From Thalassia testudinum (lineage: Eukaryota > Streptophyta > Magnoliopsida > Alismatales > Hydrocharitaceae): DNA of 64,000 nucleotides. Positions 35,005 to 44,199 of this stretch are shown here, piece by piece. Numbering within the stretch: the first letter of the stretch is position 1; every line of letters starts with the position of its first letter. The notes under the pieces were generated by a model that saw only the letters and a list, made by a program, of their open reading frames with translations, was not told the origin of the DNA and ran no database searches. The DNA is taken from contig JAZHRO010000026.1 of assembly GCA_037157565.1 (NCBI GenBank), positions 34,896,501-34,960,500 on the forward strand. The letters are read 5' to 3'. The position numbers and the translations under genes are program-made.

Positions 35005-37639
35005 TTTAAGGAGTAATCGTCGTATCAAAGCCTCAATCGCTCAAAAATAATTAAATTTATAACTCAGAATAAAAAAAGAGTCCGAGGTCGATCTCAGGGA
35101 GCAAATATGAAACTCACACAATAATCTTCATTTAAAATAAATGAGCACAATCAATTGATCATAATAACATATATTCAATGAATGAAACTTATCAAATTGA
35201 TATTCAACGTAATCTAATATCTCAGAAGATCATGGATTAAAAAAGAAAAGAAAATTAAAACAATGGTGATTTGAATCACCACTTATTCTCTTTAATTAAG
35301 CATGCATTCAATTATTCAAATTAGAATTCAATGTACATTGTAGTACTTAAATCATTCAACAGTCCTCAGAGTAATCAGATTAGATGTCTTAAGTGTCACA
35401 AGTACAAGGCTCTTTAAAGCCTTCTTCTTCTTTTCTTCTAAAGCTTCCTTCCATCTCAATGCCTTTCCTTCTTCAGCACAGGACATGACCTCTCTTCTTC
35501 AGAGGCTAAGTATGGAGAGCTCTTCTTCAGCAGAGGGCCATGGCAGAGGATCACACAGCAAAACCTACCCATCTCTCTCAAAAATCCTTCCTTTCTTCTT
35601 TCTCAAAGACCCAATTATAGGTTCGAGTAATCAGTCGAGTAAACGGATCCTCAGATTTGGCCAGACCCAAGGGCGTGTGTCGTAGGTGAGGCGTGCATGG
35701 GCTCCTGAAGTGAGGACTCAACCCTCGGTGCTTGGGCGAAGAAACCACAGCACAAATTCGTGATATACACTTGCAAAGAATCTGTCCCACACGATGTGGG
35801 ACTATCCTTCCTTCTTCGCATAAAGCTGCAGCAGGTGATTCCTCTTCAATTGGAGAGGTTAAGGCTTCGTGTCTTCAATTGGAGGACCTGAGAATACACC
35901 TGGAGCTGGGCGACATTGCCTGGAGGTAGTAGTAGGGTCAGAATCGCTCGAAGTACTGTGGTCATGGTTGGGGAAGATGGCAGCAACAACGAACTTCGAT
36001 CAACACCTGAAACATGCATACGAGCTCAAAAGCCCTGGTTAAATGGATCAAGAGTCATCGGGACTCAAGGAATATGATGGTGGTGATCCTTTGGTGGATA
36101 GATGTCAGGCATGGTCGGATGATGACAAAGAAGGTGAGTGGAGAAGGTCGAGTTTGGTGGGACGATTCGATGGGTTTTTGGTGGAATTGAGTAAGGGGTT
36201 TTGATGGGTGAGATGAGGCGGAGCTTATGGAGGTGATATCGTGGTGTTTGGTGGTGTGTGGCATCGAGGAGGCTTTGCTGAAGCTTAGCCGGTCGTGGAG
36301 AAGATGAAGGGGTGAAGGGCGGTCAGTCGGTCGAAATAAAAAAGAGAGAGGGTAGAAAAGATCTGGGGAGGGAGAGGAGAAGTTTGAACCTATTCTAAAG
36401 GACGAACGGGGAGGATTACGAGTGCCGGTGTGATTGCCGACGCCATGGAAGAAGCTTGCTCCATTGAGGGACATGGCGGCAAGGAGAGGGGGAGGCAGCC
36501 CTGGCTTTGGCCCACCAGGCGCAGAGGATGATTAGGAAGAAGAAAGATAAACCAATTTGGCCATTGGCCATCCGTAAGATGATGGGGAAGGAAACCGCCA
36601 GAGTCTAGGTTAGAGGAGGCTGGAGATAGGGAAAGAAGAGGATTTTTGGCCCTGTATCTAGCTAATTTGAGAAGACAGGGTTGCTAGAGCTTATATAGAG
36701 CTCAAGGTCGAGCTCTAGAACAAGAAGGAGCTCTAATTGGCTCCTTTGGGAATCAAGAAAACACCAACTAGTTTCATGCATTCGCACGAACAAAATAGAG
36801 TGATTTAGGATTCAAGAACAGTCCCAATGGATTCTCCATAGTGTGAACATCAATCCTACCAATTTTGGTGGGATTTGATGATGATTTGAATGGGATTTGC
36901 TTAGGTCAAAGCTTGCGTGGAGGTCGGGTTTGACCTCAATGGTGGAGGGGGGCTATTTGTGAAGGAAATGACAAACTTAGGGACCTATACGTAATGATTT
37001 CAAAAGCTAGGGGCATGTATGAGAGAGAGAGTTTGAATGGACTAAAATGCAAACTAGGTCAAAATAGACTCTAATTGGGCCCAAATTTTGGTACGAACCT
37101 AATTTGGACCTAAGGAATCTGATGGTGAAGTTGGATTTTAGTTTTGACTAAGTTTGACTAGGCAATTTATGCAATAACTCAAATTAGGGTAAAATTATGA
37201 CTGTTATTTTATTTAAGGTCAAAATAGGTTCCAAAGGTCAAATCAAGAATACCCAACATCATGGAATATTTTTATATGAATTTTAGAAGGTTTATATAAA
37301 TTTAATTCTAACCAGAACCTTTGTAATTCAAGCAGGTCTGCAATTAGGGTTTTGGGAGCTGAATCAGTTCTCAAAGTGTGTAAAACCCTGTTTCTGTCTG
37401 TGTGAACCCTCTTATTAGACTTTAATGCTCAATAGACCTTATATTAACCCCTGGGAAACTCCATGATTATTCTGAATTCATGATATGTTGTTAAAACTGC
37501 AGAATTAACCCTGATTTAATGTATTCTTCTCAGAAAGGATATGCAAGGAATTACGACTCTCTGGCAATTATGTAGGACCTTTTACCAATTGATTCTAATT
37601 AATAAAAGCTAGTTATGGCTCATGATGATGTTATCATCA
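35005..37639 (-). mobile_element. I: 3' LTR (~2.6 kb) of a minus-strand element
   Basis: Aligns with J along its length. The right edge ATCA at 37639 is followed by a polypurine tract (plus strand TACCCCC), so this is a 3' LTR. The left edge is approximate because I and J diverge there. It is inserted in the D ORF. The strand asymmetry generates long minus-strand open frames (for example 36474-36055) that are not genes. It holds the USE/TATA pair listed separately. Confidence 0.8.
35762..35802 (-). promoter_or_regulatory. snRNA-type USE plus TATA in the I LTR
   Basis: Minus strand GTCCCACATCG (35802-35792) is an exact match to the plant USE RTCCCACATCG and is the first arm of a palindrome (GTCCCACA / TGTGGGAC). 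TATATC begins after exactly 24 nt (35767-35762), the Pol III spacing. J has the same geometry. Confidence 0.65.
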
Positions 37640-38665
37640 TACCCCCATGCCTAACTTTTGCTAGTCCCTTAGCAAAATCTTATGGAAAGAACTAGAGTTC
37701 TAGGCTATGCATTGACGTTCAGATGTTTGATTTATTCTACACTTTGAGAAATTAGATCAGAATGCCAACAATAGGCCTAGAGGTACTAAAGTATCAATCA
37801 AGATCCAAACCTAACCATCTTCAGCATTAGTCTTCCGCGAAGGTTTCTAAGGTCTGCAAAAATTGCCTAGAGGTTCGTTGAACCCAGTTGTTAAAGATCC
37901 CGTGCATAGAATGTAGCATGTCTAGGTTCAGTTTACTAGTGCATTTTTATAAGAGAGATAGAAAGATTTTTATTTGGAGGGTTTTGTCTCTTTTTCTTCT
38001 TAGATTTCCCAAGATCCAGACTCGAAGTGGCCCTAAACATGGTCAGTATCAGATTCCTTGTCCCCACCATCAATCCTCAAAGGGTCCTTGGCTTTCGATG
38101 CTTCGGGATAGCACCACCCATGGAAACTCCTAGAAACCTGGCTTTCGACAATTCCGGATAGTGCCGGCCATGGCATTCTGTAGCTAAATTCAGGCCCTGA
38201 CAATCGACATTTTGGGATAATCTCGGCCATGACACCTGAACCAGCACAAGGTGCTTACATGCCCCTGATAGGATATTTAAATATCATAAGAGACAAGCAT
38301 TGAGAAGACAATATGTTATTACGCATCTTCAAGGGGAATTTCCCACCTCTACACACCGGGAACTCGTCCAATCAACTTGTGTTGTCAAGCTGCTCCTAAG
38401 CTAGATCTTTGATGTAGCTTTTTAGAACAGAACACTTTTAGCATGATTTTCTTTATTAAGAGCATTGAACCAGACTTTAGTGTGTGATTTTTTGGGTGCT
38501 TAGGTTACCAAGTCCCGCAAACCAAATGACAGGCAACGGGGTCGAATACTCTCTAAGCATTAGACCTACTATATCAGCCTTGCACTTTCCTCAACCCCTT
38601 GAAGACTAATCCAGATCTTAATGGATACGTGAATGTTTAAGCCCAAGAGGTCTAAGATTAGTGAT
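37640..38665 (-). other. I internal region, 3' end
   Basis: Minus-strand 3' non-coding part of element I. It aligns loosely with the 3' modules of A, E and F (TTGCTAG...CTAGCAA near the polypurine tract; a TTAATGGATACGTG patch near 38615). No pol sequence is visible and no 5' LTR is found to the right, so the element is truncated. Confidence 0.6.
38091..38233 (-). repeat. Three imperfect ~50-bp direct repeats in the I internal region
   Basis: Units at about 38091-38122, 38140-38172 and 38197-38233 share CTTTCGA(C)...GGATA(G)...CGGCCATGG. They occupy the place where A, E and F carry two copies of a different ~60-bp unit, so a repeated unit here may be a general feature of these 3' ends. Confidence 0.6.
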
Positions 38666-39161
38666 TAGCCCATATTTGTGGGCTATTTAAGTATTTAAGT
38701 GTCTAGACATTAAGTTAATTTTAACATTTAGATAGCATACATTAGGATGTAAATAAATTAATTCATATTTTTAGCTTAAGTGTATAATTCATGCATTTAG
38801 AATTAACCTAGGATTACATACATTTGATTAGTTAATTAATTAGGTGCATTACATCCACTATTTTAATTAACCTAGAAGTTAAGGAGTTATGTATAAATAA
38901 TTCTAATTATTTTATTATTCTTTTTTCTTCTCCTTTGCAGGTAACCACTCTGTCTTCGCCTCCTCCTCCTGCACATTCACTTGTCCAGCAATGACTCGAT
39001 GGTGGCCTTTTGAATTTCAAATCCTTGTAGCTGTGGCTACAAAGGAGGAATGGCTGTCGTTCAAGGGGAGGCCACTAACATTCTGACCACCACTGTGCAG
39101 AGCTTATAGCTTCTTCATTCCACACCACCAGCCTCCCACCGTGAGCACAAGACCACTCCAC
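38666..39161. other. Unassigned AT-rich interval
   Basis: No ORF or repeat family recognised. TTCTCCTTTGCAGGT near 38929-38943 resembles a plant 3' splice site followed by a C/T-rich stretch. It may be a remnant of element I or older flanking DNA. Confidence 0.4.
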
Positions 39162-39616
39162 TGTGAACGATCTAAAGATATGGAATATATATATGGCTAT
39201 ATGCATAAATACTTAATCAAAATGTTAGTAAAACAAAACTATTTGCACAAAATACAATTACAGAAATTGGCACAATATGTATAGTGGTTCCCCTCCCTTG
39301 GGTACTCCACTACCTAAGCCTCCCAGCTTAGGGTTTTTAACCCGATTCTCTCAACCCTGAGAGAATCAATTTACTAACCGAGGTAATTAACGGGTTACCT
39401 CAACCCAAGTACAATAACGGATTTCTTACAACCTGATGTAAACACATTTACACTACTTAAGATGTCTATTTATGCATGTTCTTAAGCATAGGATTGCATT
39501 GCATGCTATAAATACTGCATAACATGCATCATCTTGCATTTAGAGTAGTTTGAATAAAATGGAGGTTAATTGTCTCCTTTTATGTGCTTGGACAGGGTAA
39601 TTTTTTTATCGGGGCC

Positions 39617-40393
39617 TTGGATCGAAGATCCAACCGTACAGATGTGATCAGGGCGATGATTGGAGTTCAACGACTCCAAGATGGCCCTAATCAGGCATCT
39701 GTAGCATCAGGTAGTGACCGGGGAACCCTAGAAGATCAAGGGTCAGGATGGTGTAAATCTACACTTCAAAATGACAAATCCAACCACACGGATGAATTCG
39801 GATCAACGATCGTAGCCTAACGACGCAAAAATCGAGTCAATCCGACACTTGTGGCACCATCTACAACATCCAGAAGATGGATGACCAAGATGGTGCCACG
39901 TGGTGCCATCTCGATTGCCCAAACACTCGCATGCAACCACTGAAGCCTCCGCATCCGCCCCCTCTCCGCCGTTGGATCTCGATCCAACGGCTGTGGATGG
40001 CTGCACCTAAGAACGTCTGCTCGGCCATCCGCGCTCCGTAGCGCAGCGGTAGCGAGGCGCTCCATGTTCACAAGACGAGGGTTCGAATCACGATTTGCGG
40101 GCACGTGCGATTAAAGGCGACTGCTCGATCGGTTGCGAGTGGCTCAGATCTTCCAATAGCGCCCACGCGCTATTTCACGCGAGGCGAGGATGCGTCATCG
40201 AGTGCGTGCGGGCGGGCAGCGAGGAGAGGGGGAGGCACATCTTAAGCTGTCCGATCTCGCGATCGAACGGCTAAGATTTGTTCAACGTGCGGATGCGTTG
40301 AGAGAGAGAGCAGCTGAGCGGGCGCGCGTGGGCAGCAGCCTCTACGCCCACGTTGGGGCTTTAGCGACGGTTTTATCTATCACTAAAGACCCC
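39617..40393 (+). repeat. Array of palindromes in the A LTR upstream of TATA
   Basis: In order: TTGGATC-GAA-GATCCAA (39617-39633); TTGGAGT...ACTCCAA inside an AGGGC...GCCCT outer stem (39650-39688); GATGGTGCCA...TGGTGCCATC (39888-39911); CCGTTGGATC-TC-GATCCAACGG (39969-39990); tRNA-like block (40039-40090); GTCCGATC...GATCGAAC (40245-40272); CTTTAGCGACGG...CACTAAAG (40355-40393). The order is kept in A1, F, L and the 3' LTR, and partly in D and E. Confidence 0.75.
40039..40090 (+). promoter_or_regulatory. tRNA-like A/B-box block in the A 5' LTR
   Basis: TAGCGCAGCGGT (40039-40050, A box 11 of 12) and GGGTTCGAATCA (40079-40090, B box with one mismatch) are spaced as in a tRNA gene, with GCGCTCC upstream at an acceptor-stem position. 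The T-arm stem does not pair well, so no functional tRNA is claimed. The 3' LTR copy (46044-46094) has TAACGCAGCGGT and GGGTTCAAATCA. Confidence 0.65.
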
Positions 40394-41217
40394 TCATTTA
40401 ATGTTTTAAAGATGTAATGACCAATTTGCCCCCACTCCTTGCAACTATAAAAGGAGACCCCCTCCACACGAAATTCTCATCCCTTCCTTCTCTTCTCTAC
40501 CTCTCCAAAGCTCAAGAGAAGCTTATCCCACACCTAGGATGCTTCTCACGAGATAAAGTCCAAATTTTCGTCCCCCTTCGGAAGTGGATCCCGCGACGAC
40601 GACGACGTGCTGCCCTATTCCCGTTCTTCTGCTTCGTCCTCCTTCTTCCTGCTTCATCCTCCTTCGTCCAGGCATCATCCCATCCAGTTCGTCCTCCAAG
40701 GGACCGTCGAGGAGGATATCTCTCTCCCTATTCTTTTTACTGCTTTCTAGTATAGATTTACTACTTTCTAGAGTAGTTCTGCTCGTCCTTCAAGCAACCG
40801 TCGAGGAGGATATTTCTCCCTCTATTCTTTTAATGCTTTCTAGAGTAGATTTATTGCTTTCTAGTGTAATCATTTTACCACTTTCTAGTGTAATGAACAA
40901 TCGTTCTAATGATGAAATTCTATGTTTATTCTACATCTCATTTTGATTTATGTTTTTAATATTCTCTCTCTCTGATTCTCTCTCTCTCTCTTCTATTTTT
41001 TGTAAATATTTAGATATTTTTAAATTGAATTACTTCGTGACAAATAAAAACAAGCACGTAGTTTTTAAATCAAACGTCTGCCTCCCTATGTTCGACCCAG
41101 AATTTTCATTTCGGTAAAAATTTTATTTGTTGAACACGAGTTCTTTGCTTTCAAACTACAACGACAGGTTTTCCAAAACCTAACACGTTAGCGTAGCAAT
41201 TCGTAAGTCCAACATTT

Positions 41218-41235
41218 TGGCGCCGTTGCCGGGGA
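41218..41235 (+). other. tRNA-Asp primer-binding site of A
   Basis: TGGCGCCGTTGCCGGGGA, an 18-base perfect complement of the tRNA-Asp 3' end, three bases after the LTR. Confidence 0.96.
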
Positions 41236-42387
41236 GGCGACGATCTTTGATTTCTCTTCGCGTTTTGTAACTTACAAATCATTTACCTCACTTTTCTCCT
41301 TTCTTATTGTAATTGCAGGTACTCTTTCGAGACAGGCAAAAGTGGTAGATCGGAGAAAAGTGCTGTGGAAGGTTCTGTGAGTTATCCCCCACCTCCCACC
41401 CATTAGATTTCATTTCATCACATAATAACATAAACATCAATTAACCTAGGTGTTCTTATAAACTCTAAGGTTAGATTGTTTGTTGTTTGACACCCACACT
41501 TGCCCCAACCCCCACATTAAAAAGAAAAAAAAATCTCACAGAGGTACACAACCTCATCTGATTTTCAAACTCAACCGGTAAACCGATCTTTGGAGCCAGT
41601 ACACACATCCAAATACATAATTGAGTAGAAATCAAATTAGGTAATCATTTATGTGCCTAATTAAGTGGTGCAACAAGCCAATTGTTTGAGTTGATTGGGC
41701 TGCACCACTTCAAATAAAATCAACTCATCAAGTAGCTGCCACTTAGGTTCAACTTTTAGGGATTTACCAGGCACTCCACATTCTTTTTAAGCTTTAAAGG
41801 AAAACATCTTCACCCGTGCTTTCAAAACCTGGTGTGCCAACGAAACTTGTTTGAAAACACCTAAAGTTGAATCCTAAAAGCTACTAAGCAAGATTTAAAC
41901 CTTAAAATTCACCACATCAAAAATAATCTTGCTTGAAAATCACTGGTTGTGCACGCACACACAAATCAATCAATCATTTAGGGCACAACCCATATAAAGG
42001 GCCCATCACATTCCAAAGCACATTCAAACCTAGCCCTAAATAAAATAGAGTAGACGTTGGCCTTAAGGATTCGACTCGCTTTTCAGAGCCCAGAACGAGA
42101 TTATTTTTTATTAGTCTGTTTCTACTTTTCAATCTGATGTCTAGCTAGGGGAGCAGAATTAAACGATCGTGGCTGGGGGGTACACTAGGAACCGGAGGCA
42201 CAAGTCGAAGGAAGAACCTTCTCCCCAGTCCCTCCTTCTAACTGGTTGGATTGAACAGATAGAAGTAGATCAAATCGTTCCTTTATCTCATGACAGGTTT
42301 TGGGAGTCCATAAGTCTGTAGGCTAACCCACTTAAGGACAGGTTTGATTGTTTGTATTGCAGGGCACCTTTCTTCCTCCCGTTTCTC
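41236..42387 (+). other. A leader
   Basis: Non-coding. TTATTGTAATTGCAGGT at 41304-41320 resembles a 3' splice site about 100 nt from the PBS, at the position seen in D and E. Shares several blocks with the D leader. A Ty3/gypsy leader would normally be followed by gag; here the unknown ORF follows instead. Confidence 0.65.
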
Positions 42388-43856
42388 ATGAATCCTTCCA
42401 CATATTACACGTATTCCCGCTCTTTTCCTTCTGTTTTGAATTATCCTCAACATGACGATTATCCTGACTCGTATTGTAATCAACCATCAATTAGTTGGGA
42501 TAACTCAGATTGGGGATACAGTACCGGACCTCCGTGTTTAGGGTCTAACCCTGAACACTTTGATTGTGATTTCTAACCTTCTCAGAGACACATCGATTAT
42601 AGATCGTCATCCTTTTATGAACAACCTAATACGATCTACAATCAAGAAGGATACACTGATCCTTACCCATCCTTTGATTACACTGCCTATAGGTCATCAC
42701 CACCTTTTGAACAATCTGAAATGACCTATTATCAGGAAGGGTATAACGAATCTCAATTCGTTAATTCCCCTACATTGACCCCAAACCCGCCCAACCCTGA
42801 ACCAACTCATTCGGTTCAGGTTAACTAGGTTCAAGATAAAGTTCTGGCTAACTTGAGGAATATCATTCAATCTTTAGAAGTTCAGCCAATACCTTGCATT
42901 GAGAGATTGGAGCCCCTGATTGAAATGATTGATGATTTAAACAATTCTTCGTTGGATTGGCTCCAGGATGTTAAGGATAAGAACCCAGGTGAGTTTCTAC
43001 TTGAGAAATTAGCGAAATTGAGGATGAGATTCGTGGTCGCTTTGATTCAATCATGGGATGATTCCCAGAACGAACCCTCTTCAGGAAAGCCAATGACAGA
43101 ACCTGCTCAGGCACTTGTTGGGGGGACACGTGTTACGAGGCTGACCATATTGAATTAAAGCAACCAATTAAGGATGACCTGATTTCTTCACCTGAGATCC
43201 CTGAGCCGGGGTACGAGGAAACGTATGTCTCCATGGATCAAAAAGTGACAGATGATTTTGAGACATACATTAATATGGATCTTAATTCTGATGATAAAGA
43301 TTCGATTTGCAAAGTCTCACATGAGTTTACAGAGCACGATTTTTGTGAGACATTTGGGCCTGAGGAATCCGAAAAATCATTTGATAGCCCAAGAACTGAG
43401 GAAACTGATCTTATTAGGGCACACATTACGAATCCAGAATTGCATTTTCTAGAAGATTCAATTCAATGCCCTGATTGTCAGTTACACCCTGTTGAGCTTA
43501 TCGATGATTCTGTTTCTGAGATAATTAGACCCAAGTCAATTCTGATTCAGCCACATCATATAGACTTGGAGATTTCAGACGGGGTGATTAACATGCAAGA
43601 GGTCTCGGAATTTAACATTCTGAATGAGGAGGATAGGAGCTTGGAAGTTCTGATTTGGGAAGTTAACTTTGGAGGAAATGGAAGATTAAGTTGAAGGGTT
43701 CCTTTTCAGCTGAAACCATCATATCAAAACCCTTACGACATTTGTTTTGAGGATGTCAAACCCAAGCACACATTCAACGATTATCCTTTTGAGCTTAATT
43801 TCTCTGTAACCCGACTTTTTGGTCTTAGGTTGCATCCTCATAAATCGCAGGCCTGA
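42388..43856 (+). pseudogene. Unknown ~490-codon ORF of A-family elements, broken
   Basis: From ATG 42388 one frame runs to about 43105, then a frameshift, then a second frame runs to TGA 43854. Lesions: TAA 42574, TAG 42826, the frameshift near 43105 and TGA 43692. The N-terminal part is Tyr/Ser/Pro-rich (NYPQHDDYPDSYC, WDNSDWGYSTGPP). Two ~30-residue repeats follow (YRSSSFYEQ...YNQEGY and YRSSPPFEQ...YYQEGY), then a helical stretch (NIIQSLEVQPIPCIERLEPL, LLEKLAKLRMRF), then a long acidic C-terminal part (DDFETYINMDLNSDDKDS; CPDCQLHP). I see no zinc knuckle, capsid motif, protease, RT or membrane segment. D encodes a related N-terminus. It may be a very diverged Gag, a protein like the extra ORF1 of Ogre elements, or a captured host sequence; the data do not decide. 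Confidence 0.65.
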
Positions 43857-44199
43857 CCCCGCTTGCATACTGATTTTAGGTTTCGGGTAATTTTTATCCA
43901 GAACCTAAGATATTCTCGATTATGGGGTATGGGTCTACACCATAATCTGGTCCACATCTGTGGACCTCTGCTGAAGGTCGGAGGATTCTTCTGTTTATTC
44001 TGATTCTGACCTGCACTTGTGAATTCTTCATTTCTCTTCTTTGTACAGTGTGCCTAGCTGAAGGCACTAAACTCAGCACATATACAATTCTTTTTAGCTT
44101 TCATCTCAGAGCGGACCTGACATTCACGTAATTCAAGTGCTTTCTACGCTTTTCCACTCTGTTTTATGTCTTTTTAATACAATGAGGACATTGCATTAG

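Larger units (their letters stand above)
39434..41214 (+). repeat. A 5' LTR (1781 bp)
   Basis: TGATGTAAACACATTT...AAGTCCAACA. The 40687-40720 block (CTCC...CCGTCGAGGAGG plus the following CTTTCTAG run) is duplicated at 40784-40815; both A LTRs have this, L and F do not. CTTTCTAG-type words recur about five times at 40740-40895. TATA CTATAAAAGG lies at 40444-40453. Confidence 0.95.

Noticed and set aside
36055..36474. Minus-strand 139-codon frame in the I LTR
   Set aside because: Lies wholly in an LTR; the aligned J sequence does not keep the frame.
40030..40100. A functional tRNA gene
   Set aside because: A and B boxes are present but T-arm and acceptor stems do not pair and no clear anticodon loop is seen; called tRNA-like only.
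40417..40755. Repeated ~100-codon open frame (MTNLPPLLATIKGDPLHTKF...) found in all A-family LTRs (also 14064-13774, 17280-16978, 33689-33874, 46422-46730)
   Set aside because: It starts upstream of and reads through the TATA box, has no conserved end, and its similarity follows from LTR DNA identity. No evidence of translation.
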